Made by a program: the position numbers and the translations under genes. Positions 8,657-16,024 of a stretch of 37,046 nt of DNA are shown here, piece by piece; position 1 is the stretch's first letter, and each line of letters starts with the position of its first letter. The stretch is taken from NCBI GenBank assembly GCA_028687415.1, contig JAQUAC010000001.1, positions 1 through 37,046 of the forward strand, in the 5' to 3' direction. A model generated the notes under the pieces. It was not told where the DNA came from and searched no databases. It saw nothing but the letters and a program-made list of their open reading frames with translations. Source of the DNA: Acidocella sp. GTDB lineage: Bacteria > Pseudomonadota > Alphaproteobacteria > Acetobacterales > Acetobacteraceae.

Positions 8657-10530
8657 GGTCCCTGCCCTTCCACCTAAAGCAACTCTCCTTTTTACTCCCC
8701 ATGGTTCTGGGCTTTGCCATCCCGTTCTTCGGTCATGATTATTGGTCGCCACTCTCTGATCCATTTTTAAGGGGCGGTTTTTTTGTCCTGGGGGTAACGA
8801 TCAGCTTCCTCATGATCCGCCCCGCCTACGATCAGGGCTGGTCGGCCACCTTGCTGCGCGTCGTGATCCCCCTCGGATTTTTTGCCGCCGCCGGGATCAT
8901 GTTTTGGGCGATTCTGAGGTTTGTACCGTCTGCCTGGGACAGCACGCCTTACGGCGATTCCTCAACCCTCCTTTTTGCCGAGATTGGCCGACTGAACAAC
9001 TTCACCGCCGCCTATGAAGCGTTTCTCGTTAAATATCTTGGCTGGACGCTGACCCTCGCCCTCCCCGCCGCGATCAGCCTACTGGCCGGGATGTTCACGG
9101 CCAGGCTGTTCATCGTCAAACCTCTCGCCGCTACCTTCGCCGGAAACCGTGACGCGGCCGCAGGTCCATGGGCCGGATCATGGATGGCGCCGGAGAGGGT
9201 TCGTGAATTAACCCGCAATCAATCCGGCCTGCCGCTCGGCATTATAGGCCGGACAATCGCCCGCTATGAGCCAAACCCCCAGCGCAAATGGCAGCCAGGT
9301 CATCACATGGTGGTGGCGGGCACGCGCGCCGGTAAAGGCGTTGCCTGCATCATACCGGCCATCATTGACCATGACGGGCCGGTCGTGGCCATCGACATCA
9401 AGGGCGAGAACTTTGCCATTTGCCGCCGATACCGGCAAAGCCTGGGCCGCCGGCAAATTGTGCTGAACCCGTTCCACGTCATCGAGGACCGGACCAGCCA
9501 TTATGACCCCCTCACCTATCTCCGGCCGGATCATCTGCAACGTGACATCGCCACCCTCTGCGATGGCTTGATTAAGCCGGAATCATCCTCGGACTCCTCC
9601 TGGATCAGTAATGCCGCCCGCGACATTCTGGAGGCAGCCGTTGAACTGGTCATGACCACGGCCGATGAAAATGAACGGACCCTGCTGACGGTCACGAACC
9701 TGGTGCTGGCCCCCAATCGGCTGGAAACCTTCGCCGCCTGGACCGAGGCCGGGAATCTTTGCAACGGCCGCATCGCCCAAGCCGGTGCCAAAGTCACCCA
9801 GATGGGAGATCGCCAGCAAGGCGCGGTCCTCGATTGCCTGGCGGAAAACCTCTCCTGGCTCAAATTCGACCAGGTCCGCGCCATGCTCGGCAAATCTGAT
9901 TTTATGCTCGATGAGCTGCTGGATGACAAAATCGACCTTTACCTGGTCGTGCCGCAGGACATGACGGAAAAGCTTTCCAATTTCATGCGGCTGATGATGA
10001 CGCTGGCCATGGGCACCATCACCCGTCAGGACGGCCGCCGCCAGGCCAAGGCCAAAATCCTCGCCGTCCTCGATGAGTTCACCCGCCTCGGCCGTATGGA
10101 AAAGGTCATGGAAATCGCCACCATCGCCGCAGGCGGTGGCGTTGAAGCCGTCTTCGTGGTCCAGGATCGGGGCACGTTGGATAAAATTTACACCCCGGAC
10201 GGCGCGACAACCCTGCTCGGCTCCTGTGCCACAACCCGGATATTCGGGCTCGGCCGGGCTGATGATAAAACCGCCCGTTGGGCGGAAAACCAGCTCCCCC
10301 ACAAAACCGTCATCCGGGAAAGCCAGAGCCATCGTAACGCGAAAAAGGATATCAGTCGCAGCGAAAGCAAGGAACGCCTCATGGACGGGCCGGCCATCCA
10401 AGAAATGCCCGCCAATCAGATGCTCTGTCTGATCCGCTCCAACCAACCGCTCCTGCTCGACCAGATCATCTCACATAAGCATCCGGCCTACCGCGACAAA
10501 CTCGACCCCAATCCAGTCGCGCGGGTGTAA
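8653..10530 (+). CDS. traG: TraG/VirD4 type IV coupling protein
   Basis: A 625-residue inner-membrane ATPase that links relaxosomes to a type IV secretion channel. The N-terminal 190 residues contain hydrophobic membrane segments (for example around 10-25, 40-55, 70-95 and 130-150). Walker A GTRAGKG lies at about 222-229 and Walker B ILAVLDEF at about 470-477, followed by the conserved TTLLGSC region. The start is GTG at 8653 with GGAG seven bases upstream, overlapping the traD stop. This is the only coupling protein in the window, so it may serve both relaxases. No VirB/TrbB-type channel genes accompany it, so transfer must rely on a helper secretion system. Confidence 0.93.
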   Translation: MRSLPFHLKQLSFLLPMVLGFAIPFFGHDYWSPLSDPFLRGGFFVLGVTISFLMIRPAYDQGWSATLLRVVIPLGFFAAAGIMFWAILRFVPSAWDSTPYGDSSTLLFAEIGRLNNFTAAYEAFLVKYLGWTLTLALPAAISLLAGMFTARLFIVKPLAATFAGNRDAAAGPWAGSWMAPERVRELTRNQSGLPLGIIGRTIARYEPNPQRKWQPGHHMVVAGTRAGKGVACIIPAIIDHDGPVVAIDIKGENFAICRRYRQSLGRRQIVLNPFHVIEDRTSHYDPLTYLRPDHLQRDIATLCDGLIKPESSSDSSWISNAARDILEAAVELVMTTADENERTLLTVTNLVLAPNRLETFAAWTEAGNLCNGRIAQAGAKVTQMGDRQQGAVLDCLAENLSWLKFDQVRAMLGKSDFMLDELLDDKIDLYLVVPQDMTEKLSNFMRLMMTLAMGTITRQDGRRQAKAKILAVLDEFTRLGRMEKVMEIATIAAGGGVEAVFVVQDRGTLDKIYTPDGATTLLGSCATTRIFGLGRADDKTARWAENQLPHKTVIRESQSHRNAKKDISRSESKERLMDGPAIQEMPANQMLCLIRSNQPLLLDQIISHKHPAYRDKLDPNPVARV

Positions 10531-10536
10531 TAAAAA

Positions 10537-10563
10537 CCAGGTGGAGGCGCTGCCTCCCCCTGG
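10537..10563 (+). terminator. Hairpin after traG
   Basis: A 12-bp stem with one mismatch and a 3-nt loop (arms at 10537-10548 and 10552-10563) starts 7 nt after the traG stop. It has no U-tract, so it may be a 3'-end stabiliser rather than a strict intrinsic terminator. It separates traG from the convergent par genes. Confidence 0.55.
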
Positions 10564-10573
10564 ACCCCCTCCG

Positions 10574-10593
10574 GGATATTTAAACAAGGAAAT
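10574..10593. repeat. 20-bp direct repeat, copy 1
   Basis: GGATATTTAAACAAGGAAAT occurs exactly here and at 13996-14015, both times just downstream of a GC-rich hairpin. The two copies flank the par-mqsRA-rep block of arc A. Its role is unknown. Confidence 0.85.
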
Positions 10594-10617
10594 GCCCTCG
10601 GGCAGCCCCCTTCACCG

Positions 10618-10887
10618 TCATGCGCTCCGGTTGATGCCGTGCTTGGTGAACAATAGGTTTACCGCTTCCTCGCCAAGGGCCTGCGTTGTGGTGCCCTCAT
10701 CCAGCGCAAGCTGCCTGAGCTGCTTCCATGCCAGGGGGTCAAGGTAGATGGTCAAAACGCGTTTGCCGACTCTGCTAGGCTGTTTCCCCGTACCAGTTTT
10801 AACCGGTGGCTCGGCCGCATCCTCTGGCAACGCTGCGGCAACGGCGGCGGCCGATTTCGGGGTAAATAAGCTTGGGCGTTTCGTCAT
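10618..10887 (-). CDS. Partition-type ribbon-helix-helix protein 1
   Basis: An 89-residue basic protein encoded 4 nt after parA. The C-terminal 45 residues fit a ribbon-helix-helix fold: strand RVLTIYLDP, then two helices, LAWKQLRQLALDEG and TTQALGEEAVNLLFTKHG. The N-terminal 40 residues are disordered, rich in A, P and K, like ParG-type centromere-binding proteins whose flexible tail stimulates ParA. The ATG at 10887 is preferred over longer in-frame starts because those lie inside parA. The likely partner is the ParA at 10892; the likely DNA targets are the repeats at 11578-11646. Confidence 0.82.
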   Translation of the reverse strand: MTKRPSLFTPKSAAAVAAALPEDAAEPPVKTGTGKQPSRVGKRVLTIYLDPLAWKQLRQLALDEGTTTQALGEEAVNLLFTKHGINRSA

Positions 10888-10891
10888 GATA

Positions 10892-11542
10892 TTAGGCAAC
10901 TTTCTTGGCTTGCCCACGTGTGGGCATGTCCACAATACCACACACCCACTTAAAGAGAACTACAATCTCGTCGGCCGCTTTCCCGCCCGGTTCAAATTCC
11001 TGGGCTGTACGGCCATCGATGACGCTGTGCCCATAGGCTGCACGCTGTGAAAGCTGGTGAGGCGCAACCTGCGCCCCCCCTGCCCTCAACCCTTCGGTCG
11101 CTTCTTTTCCAATGCCACTCCTGGGCGGTACGGCGTTCAATACGACATAGGCCGGTTTCTTGGCGGCCTTCGCCAGCAAGAGCGTCGTTTCAATAGCTTC
11201 AAGGTCAAAGGTCGAAGGCCGGCACGGTATCAGCACGAGGTCGGCGGCTCGTGCCGACAGTGAGGCCGTTTGGTCAGCATTGGGCGCGGTGTCGAGAATG
11301 ACGATATCCGCCCCGTTTTCTCGCGCGGCTGTCGTGAGTGCCGGCAAACGCACGGCCTGGCCGCTAATCACTTCCGGCGCTCCGGCGGTACGCCGATCCC
11401 CCCAGCTAGCGGCTGTGCCTTGGGGGTCTAGGTCAATGATCGCGGTCGTATATCCGGCGGCAATCGCAGCGGTCGCCAAGTGGACGGCAAGGGTGGTTTT
11501 CCCCGCACCTCCTTTTTGGCTGATAATAGCGATAATTTTCAT
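10892..11542 (-). CDS. parA: ParA-family partition ATPase 1
   Basis: A 216-residue Walker-type ATPase for plasmid segregation. The deviant Walker A KGGAGKTT is at residues 10-17, IIDLDPQGTA at about 35-44, and IVILDTAP near 80. It lacks an N-terminal HTH, so it is the small type Ib ParA, whose partner protein normally acts as repressor. The ATG at 11542 has GAGGG just upstream. The RHH gene follows after 4 nt. The coding strand matches the mqsRA genes upstream, and the 42-bp palindrome at 11605-11646 lies between them. Confidence 0.93.
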   Translation of the reverse strand: MKIIAIISQKGGAGKTTLAVHLATAAIAAGYTTAIIDLDPQGTAASWGDRRTAGAPEVISGQAVRLPALTTAARENGADIVILDTAPNADQTASLSARAADLVLIPCRPSTFDLEAIETTLLLAKAAKKPAYVVLNAVPPRSGIGKEATEGLRAGGAQVAPHQLSQRAAYGHSVIDGRTAQEFEPGGKAADEIVVLFKWVCGIVDMPTRGQAKKVA

Positions 11543-11577
11543 GTGCCCTCAACGAATCAGATGAGGATAAGACCATA

Positions 11578-11646
11578 TCACCACATGACCACACGCGGTA
11601 GTATCAACTTCACCACAAGCCCACGTGTGGGCTTGTGGTGAAGTTG
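11578..11646. promoter_or_regulatory. Candidate par operator/centromere with a 42-bp palindrome
   Basis: Bases 11605-11646 form two perfect 20-bp arms around a 2-nt GT centre. The octamer TCACCACA occurs at 11578-11585 and 11610-11617, and inverted at 11634-11641, with a partial ACCACA at 11588. The palindrome begins one base after the stop of the small gene at 11647 and lies 63 bp upstream of parA. It could be the RHH-protein binding site, the centromere, or a terminator for the mqsRA operon. Its centre GCCCACGTGTGGGC recurs exactly at 10914-10927, inside the 3' end of parA. Confidence 0.75.
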
Positions 11647-11799
11647 TCAGTTTTTGACGATGGGATTCTCTTCCATGGGACGACCCGCCGTTGATTTAGG
11701 TGTTTCCACCTTCTGCACAGGCACGTTGCTCTGTTCGCCGCGCGCATGTGCAACGGCCTCCGTCAAGCTTTTGAGCAATTCATCTGCAAATGTGCTCAT
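11647..11799 (-). CDS. Small third gene of mqsRA operon 1
   Basis: A 50-residue open frame beginning at an ATG that overlaps the mqsA stop as ATGA (11796-11799). The protein starts MSTFADELLKSLTEAV and ends in a polar tail. That opening resembles the N-terminal helix of small XRE-type antitoxins and regulators (F-x-x-E-L-x-x-S-x-x-E-A), but no HTH follows. The stop is directly against the 42-bp palindrome. Tight coupling suggests it is translated; its function is unknown. Confidence 0.6.
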   Translation of the reverse strand: MSTFADELLKSLTEAVAHARGEQSNVPVQKVETPKSTAGRPMEENPIVKN

Positions 11800-12239
11800 G
11801 GATGCGGTGCATGGTGCGCTAAGTCGTTGCTCCGCGCCTGGCGTTCGGTCAGAACGGTAAGGGCAGGGGGGTCACGGTCGAGCAAGACAAGGGCGCTACT
11901 AATAGCACGGCTCGGCAAGAGGTCGCCCGCCTCATACTTTTGGAACGCGCGTGAACCGCCGCCGATTACTTCGCCGGCTGTTTCCTGAGTGAGTTTCAGC
12001 TTCTTGCGGATACGTTTAATCTCCTCAGGCTCTAACAGCCCTTCGGTACGCGCCTTTAGACGATTCAGGGCTCGGTCGGATACTTTCATATCCTCCCCCT
12101 CATGAATGCTTTCATCTGGGTCGGTGCCATACCAGCCGGGCATGTCGACCGTGATGCTTTCACCTTTATAGGTCAGCGTGAATGGGCGAACGTCGCGATG
12201 CAACGGTGCGCCAGTAACAGGATGAATACGATCAGCCAT
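11796..12239 (-). CDS. mqsA: MqsA-like antitoxin 1, without zinc cysteines
   Basis: A 147-residue antitoxin and repressor. The C-terminal half has the MqsA HTH signature (IRKKLKLTQETAGEVIGGG, then FQKYEAGDLLPS). The N-terminal half keeps the fold landmarks Y-K-G-E and D-M-P-G-W-Y. However, all four zinc cysteines known in E. coli MqsA are absent: residue 6 is His, residue 38 is Gly, and the whole protein has no cysteine. The paralogue at 33694 retains two of the four. The gene overlaps mqsR by 8 nt and has a GGAG ribosome site. Proteins of this type neutralise MqsR and bind palindromes in their own promoter. Confidence 0.9.
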   Translation of the reverse strand: MADRIHPVTGAPLHRDVRPFTLTYKGESITVDMPGWYGTDPDESIHEGEDMKVSDRALNRLKARTEGLLEPEEIKRIRKKLKLTQETAGEVIGGGSRAFQKYEAGDLLPSRAISSALVLLDRDPPALTVLTERQARSNDLAHHAPHP

Positions 12240-12549
12240 TGCCCTTCTCCTTGAACGATAGCAATAAAAATTCGGTCACGGCGTCCGCCGTGAATTTCAC
12301 ATAAAGCACGCCAACTGGTGACGGGACGTGATAAACATCTTGCCAAATCCTATGATCTTCATAAGAGGTCATGGATTTATAGAACTGTGCCCGATGCATT
12401 GTTTGGATGGTTGTCACGATGTCATCACGGTCGAATCCAAGTGCAGCGGCAGCTCTAACCGCAGTACCCGTCACATTAAGGCGTTCAACACTGTCGAAGG
12501 CAGCCTTGAACGCCACAAGATCATAGGTTGGTTTACGCTTTTCCGTCAT
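12232..12549 (-). CDS. mqsR: MqsR-family mRNA interferase toxin 1
   Basis: A 105-residue RelE-fold toxin. Its central FYKSMT-x-YEDHRIWQDVYHVP (about 61-81) and C-terminal LLLSFKEKGNG match the strongest conserved blocks of MqsR, which cleaves mRNA, classically at GCU. Toxin precedes antitoxin, as in E. coli mqsRA. The start at 12549 has no ribosome site and lies only about 6 nt after the predicted -10 box, so the mRNA is probably leaderless. The protein is clearly paralogous to the one at 34127. Confidence 0.93.
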   Translation of the reverse strand: MTEKRKPTYDLVAFKAAFDSVERLNVTGTAVRAAAALGFDRDDIVTTIQTMHRAQFYKSMTSYEDHRIWQDVYHVPSPVGVLYVKFTADAVTEFLLLSFKEKGNG

Positions 12550-12554
12550 GTCTT

Positions 12555-12582
12555 AAGATACACCTTTATGGTGTATAGTCAA
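12555..12582 (-). promoter_or_regulatory. mqsRA promoter 1 with palindromic operator
   Basis: On the minus strand TTGACT (12582-12577) and TATCTT (12560-12555) are 16 bp apart. The palindrome TACACC-TTTAT-GGTGTA (12559-12575) fills the spacer, the expected site for MqsA repression. The same layout is found at 34449-34476. Confidence 0.75.
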
Positions 12583-12899
12583 GAGGAGCATTCTCAACAT
12601 GCCCTTTGAGCGACGCCCCGGCACCTCAGCAACACCGACTACGCCCCCTTGAGGGCAAGCCCACATGCCTTCAAGAGGACGTGTGGTCATTTATCAAATC
12701 CCCAAAACAAGACGATTTCCTTGGGTAAATATCCCCGGGGATTTTAAGGGGGCAGCGCCCCCTTAAGGCAAAGCGACTCTATGCGCGCTTTTGGCGCGCT
12801 CCGCTTATTTTCCTGTTTGTTGGTGGTTATTGTTTGTTTAAATGAAGATTCTCAGCATGGGGAATGTTTCTTGGCATGGTGTGCAGTCCAGTAAATTCC
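12583..12899. other. Intergenic region between mqsR 1 and rep 1
   Basis: No supported gene. A perfect 10-bp inverted repeat with a 3-nt loop lies at 12744-12766 (TTAAGGGGGC-AGC-GCCCCCTTAA), next to an ATCCCCGGGGAT palindrome at 12731-12742. This could be a bidirectional terminator or part of the replication region. The remainder shows nothing recognisable. Confidence 0.5.
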
Positions 12900-13592
12900 T
12901 CACGGATTCGACGCCTGCATGACTTGGCCTAGCCGTGCTAAGGCCGCTGCGAGCATGTCCGTGGGGTCACTGTCCAGTATCCCGATGATCTGGCGCAGGG
13001 TGCCACCCTCCTGCCGCTCGGTCGTGGCCTGGTGCAACACAGAGGGGAGGGGAGGGTGATCGCCCCATGTGCCCGGCTCTGGCACCGGCGGCTCCGCTGG
13101 CAGCCGATAGCCACGCCATTGGGTAGGGGGCAGCACGGCGTAGGCGTTTGTTTCCTGCTCAAGCACGAAGCGGCCATCCTCGCGGCGGCTCTCCGCGCAG
13201 CGGCGCAGCCAGTTGAGCATCCCCAACTCGCGCAGCCGCTTCACCGCATTGGCGACGGTGCGCTGGCAGACGTTCGCCTTGCGGGCGATCGCCGCATAGG
13301 ACGGGTCCAACCGGCCGGTGCTGTAGTTCAGGAAGTCAAACAGCATGGCGTGTAGCACCTGGAGAGCGGTATGCCCTACGGCCCCGCCATGTTTACCCTC
13401 CCGGCGCGTCTGCCGGTCAAAATCGCGCGCGCGATGCCATAGCTTGGTCGCCACCTTCTTCGGCATCGACTGAAAACGCACCTCTTTGGTGGTGCTCTCG
13501 GACCATACCGGCCAGGCAGCATAGGTCTTCGGTCCCTGGAAGCCAGGGAGGGCCGGGAGGGTAAAGCTCGGTAGCAGGTTGAAATTACGCAT
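12900..13592 (-). CDS. Replication initiator-like HTH protein 1
   Basis: A 230-residue protein with a winged-helix region near residues 90-135 (LDPSYAAIARKANVCQRTV followed by a second helix ending LGMLNWLRR). It aligns with the protein at 31552 through this region (PSYxxIAxxA, then a T-V helix). Small HTH proteins of this kind are the replication proteins of many alphaproteobacterial plasmids; no catalytic motif is visible, so the assignment rests on homology between the two copies and position beside par genes. The ATG at 13592 has GGAG 5 nt upstream. The C-terminal 75 residues are low-complexity, P/G-rich and then helical. The leader contains hairpins described at 13605 and 13682. Confidence 0.75.
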   Translation of the reverse strand: MRNFNLLPSFTLPALPGFQGPKTYAAWPVWSESTTKEVRFQSMPKKVATKLWHRARDFDRQTRREGKHGGAVGHTALQVLHAMLFDFLNYSTGRLDPSYAAIARKANVCQRTVANAVKRLRELGMLNWLRRCAESRREDGRFVLEQETNAYAVLPPTQWRGYRLPAEPPVPEPGTWGDHPPLPSVLHQATTERQEGGTLRQIIGILDSDPTDMLAAALARLGQVMQASNP

Positions 13593-13604
13593 AGTTTCTC
13601 CGTT

Positions 13605-13645
13605 CGGGTTTCAGCGAAACCCGCCCGAAAGGGCCGAAAATCGGC
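13605..13645 (-). promoter_or_regulatory. rep 1 leader hairpins
   Basis: Two inverted repeats lie immediately upstream of the rep start: CGGGTTT-CAGCG-AAACCCG (13605-13623) and GCCGA-AAA-TCGGC (13633-13645). The rep 2 leader has equivalents in the same order (32229-32243 and 32255-32267), although most of the surrounding sequence differs. Conservation of the structure suggests control of rep translation. Confidence 0.65.
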
Positions 13646-13681
13646 GCAAAGCTCTCCCGATAGCGAAAACATGGTTTTCAC

Positions 13682-13783
13682 TTGACGAAGCGCCTGAGTT
13701 GGGGGAAAACTTAAACCTGCTAGGTTCTAAGTTATTCCCCGGCCCCGGCCGGAGTATCAGCCCCGCTTTCGAGCGGGGTTTTT
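13682..13783 (+). ncRNA. Candidate antisense RNA to the rep 1 leader
   Basis: A plus-strand TTGACG (13682-13687) is followed after 17 bp by a weak -10-like GAAAAC (13705-13710). A short GC-rich hairpin comes near 13738-13753, then a strong terminator CCCCGCT-TTCG-AGCGGGG plus TTTTT (13761-13783). No coding gene uses this strand here. The paralogous rep leader has the same order and spacing. I infer a counter-transcribed RNA of about 65-70 nt that limits rep expression. The -10 box is poor and transcription is unproven. Confidence 0.5.
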
Positions 13784-13955
13784 GCTGTCTGGTCTCTTTT
13801 CTCTCCAGAATGGTTGCGGGCTACGGGCCGGCGAATCGCCCCGTAACCTCCGAACTTGCCGGAAAAACAGAGTCGGGTGAAGCTCTTGTTTTGCCCGTTA
13901 AAATTGTAGCGCAAAATCGGCGACGCTGTGCGGCGCCGGGCGATGAGACATCGCC

Positions 13956-13984
13956 GCCCCGGATCACATCCGGGGCAATTTTTT
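13956..13984 (+). terminator. Intrinsic terminator-like hairpin
   Basis: A perfect 9-bp stem with a CAC loop (13956-13964 and 13968-13976) is followed by AATTTTTT. It reads on the plus strand, where no gene is visible immediately upstream. The stretch 13784-14139 otherwise holds no supported gene; it may be part of the replication origin region. Confidence 0.65.
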
Positions 13985-13995
13985 GCGCCCCAGCC

Positions 13996-14015
13996 GGATA
14001 TTTAAACAAGGAAAT
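13996..14015. repeat. 20-bp direct repeat, copy 2
   Basis: This is an exact second copy of the sequence at 10574-10593 and lies 12 bp after the terminator ending at 13984. Confidence 0.85.
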
Positions 14016-14095
14016 TTCGGATGACCCGAAAAGGAATCGTGCTATCATTCCGTCACGGTACAGGCGGGGACGCCGATGACCGTCAAGGAAATGAG

Positions 14096-14125
14096 GCCCG
14101 CCACGGTGACGTGGCGGGCTTTCTT
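14096..14125. terminator. Hairpin downstream of the ArdC remnant
   Basis: A perfect 9-bp stem with a 6-nt loop (14096-14104 and 14111-14119) is followed on the plus strand by TTTCTT. It sits 14 nt past the stop of the ArdC-like remnant, so it may be that gene's old terminator. Confidence 0.55.
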
Positions 14126-14139
14126 CTGGGACGGCGACG

Positions 14140-14289
14140 TTATGCCGCCTCGGTCTGCTCGGCCGCCTCGTCGTTGGGCTGAAACTGCGCGAGATAATCG
14201 AGCGCATCGCTGGCTTTCGCGGCAGCCGTGAGAATGGCTTTGCGGTCCCGCTTCAGGGCCTTCAACCAAACCGCGATATAGGGGTAACG
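14140..14289 (-). pseudogene. 3' remnant of an ArdC-like antirestriction gene
   Basis: The minus strand reads the last 49 codons of a protein starting RYPYIAVWLKALKRDRKAI and continuing TAAAKASDALDYL before an acidic tail and TAA. The Y-I-x-x-W-L-K-x-L-x-x-D-x-x-A-I pattern is the usual C-terminal end of ArdC-type zincin proteins, which protect incoming plasmid DNA from restriction. The frame is cut at the left inverted repeat of the element at 14289. The N-terminal DNA-binding and HExxH regions are not in the window, so the gene is dead. Confidence 0.72.
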
Positions 14290-14635
14290 CCAAGAACTGT
14301 GCGTAGCTGTACGACATTGAAGAACGAATTAGCAACCTGACACTGGAAGCTCGGATTTTCTCAGCAGTTTGCTCATCTGGGCGCAACGGGAAGTCCTGGT
14401 TGCCACCGCTAACGCTTGGCTGGCGGCTCGCAGCCGAGGGGTGATAGCCAACATGGATAGCCAATTTGGCTATGGCCAACTTACATTGGCTTTTCCGTTC
14501 TTGACCATGCTGTTTGCGATTAGCCAGGATGGGTATACCTATCCTGGCCATCAAATTCTTAGCCGCTGGCTGATCCGGGAACCGCATGTTCCTACTACGT
14601 TCTCAGATGTCGTACAGCTACGCACAGCTCTTGGC
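14289..14635. mobile_element. 347-bp element with 38-bp inverted ends (MITE-like or IS remnant)
   Basis: Bases 14289-14326 and the reverse complement of 14598-14635 match at about 34 of 38 positions, sharing an uninterrupted core ATGTCGTACAGCTACGCACA. The interior carries no transposase and no convincing gene. It joins two genes that are both broken at its ends: the ArdC remnant on the left and copA on the right. I see no clear target-site duplication, so the element probably arose with, or triggered, a deletion. The IS family is not recognised. Confidence 0.72.
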
Positions 14636-15920
14636 TCGCCCCCAAGCACAGCGTTCGCGCGCGCCGATTCAGCGGCTGGCTGATGTCGTCTCCGGTTACT
14701 TCGTGCCGACGGTGGTTGGCGTGGCAGTTCTCGCATTCATGGGCTGGGCGATTTGGGGTCCGGCACCGGCACTTTCCTACGGGCTACTGGCGGCCGTCTC
14801 TGTTCTGATTATCGCCTGCCCCTGCGCTCTTGGCCTGGCAACGCCGATGTCGATCCAGGTTGGGGTTGGCAAGGGGGCGACGATGGGGGTGCTGATTAAA
14901 TCGGCAGAGGCTCTCGAACGCATGGAGCAAGCGGACACGCTGGTTATCGACAAGACCGGTACACTTACTGAAGGCAAGCCGCGCGTGACCAAAATCGTGC
15001 CCGGCCCCGGCTTTGATGAGGATACCGTGTTACGCTTGGCGGCTTGCCTGGAGCGGGCAAGCGAGCACCCGCTTGCTGCGGCGATTGTGCAGGCGGCGGG
15101 CGAGCGCAAAATCGCTCTCGTCGAGCCAGCGGAATTCGATTCCGTCACCGGCCAGGGCGTGCGCGGCCGTATCGACGATCGTAAAGTGCTGCTCGGCAAT
15201 GCCCGGCTGATGCAAGCCGACGGCGTGGTTTTTGGTGAACTTGCCGCCACCGCCGACGAATTGCGCGACAATGGTGCGACCGCCATTTTTATTGCCGTAG
15301 ATGGCAAGCCAGCCGGCGTGATCGCGATCGCCGACCCGATCAAATCCGGCGCCAGACAAGCGCTCGACACGTTACGGGCCGCCGGCATGCGGATTGTTAT
15401 GCTAACCGGCGATAACCGCCGCACCGCCGAAGCCGTGGCCAGGCAATTAGGTATTACCGACATTGAAGCCGAAGTGCTGCCTGCCCAGAAGCATGAGGTG
15501 GTCCGCCGGCTGCGCGCCGAAGGCCGGGTGGTTGCGATGGCCGGTGACGGCGTGAACGACGCGCCGGCACTCGCCGAGGCCGATATCGGCATTGCCATGG
15601 GTACCGGCACGGATGTGGCGATTGAAAGTGCCGGGATAACACTGGTGAAGGGCGACATCGCCGGGATTGCGCGGGCGCGGTTCCTGAGCCGCGCGACGAT
15701 GCGCAACATCCGCGAGAATTTGTTTTTCGCTTTCATCTACAACGCAATCGGCGTGCCGGTGGCAGCAGGTGTGCTTTATCCCGTTTTCGGCATTCTGCTG
15801 AGCCCAATGATCTCTGCCCTGGCGATGTCGCTCAGTTCTGTCTCGGTGGTGACAAACGCGTTACGCTTGCGCGGGCTGCATCTTGAAACTGCTGGTGTGG
15901 GCGCCAGGAAGAATACTTGA
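14636..15920 (+). pseudogene. copA: 5'-truncated Cu+-exporting P1B-type ATPase
   Basis: The frame carries the C-terminal half of a CopA pump. It opens with the AQRSRAPIQRLAD block, followed by two membrane helices and the CPC metal site in IIACPCALGLATP. Then come the phosphorylation site DKTGT, the SEHPLA nucleotide-binding loop, GDGVNDAPAL, and C-terminal helices with YNAIGVPVAAG and MSLSSVSVVTNA, the Cu+-specific signatures. The metal-binding HMA domain, the first four membrane helices and the actuator domain, roughly 350-400 residues, are missing. The open frame can be read from an ATG at 14586, but that codon lies in the inserted element. A working pump is very unlikely; the rest of the frame is intact, so the break may be recent. 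Confidence 0.85.
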
Positions 15921-16024
15921 TCGATATCAAGGTCCGGTGGCCATGCCTGTGGTTTAATTGTCTCCGCTGTCGACGTCAGGGTTTTAGGCTGATGCTCATG
16001 GCCACAGAAATGGAGCGACATATT

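Noticed and set aside
12664..12850. A small plus-strand frame of about 60 codons between mqsR 1 and rep 1
   Set aside because: It reads through the perfect 10-bp hairpin at 12744-12766 and lacks a ribosome site.
14369..14683. A 104-codon plus-strand frame inside the inverted-repeat element
   Set aside because: It runs through the right inverted repeat into copA in a different frame and has no transposase feature.
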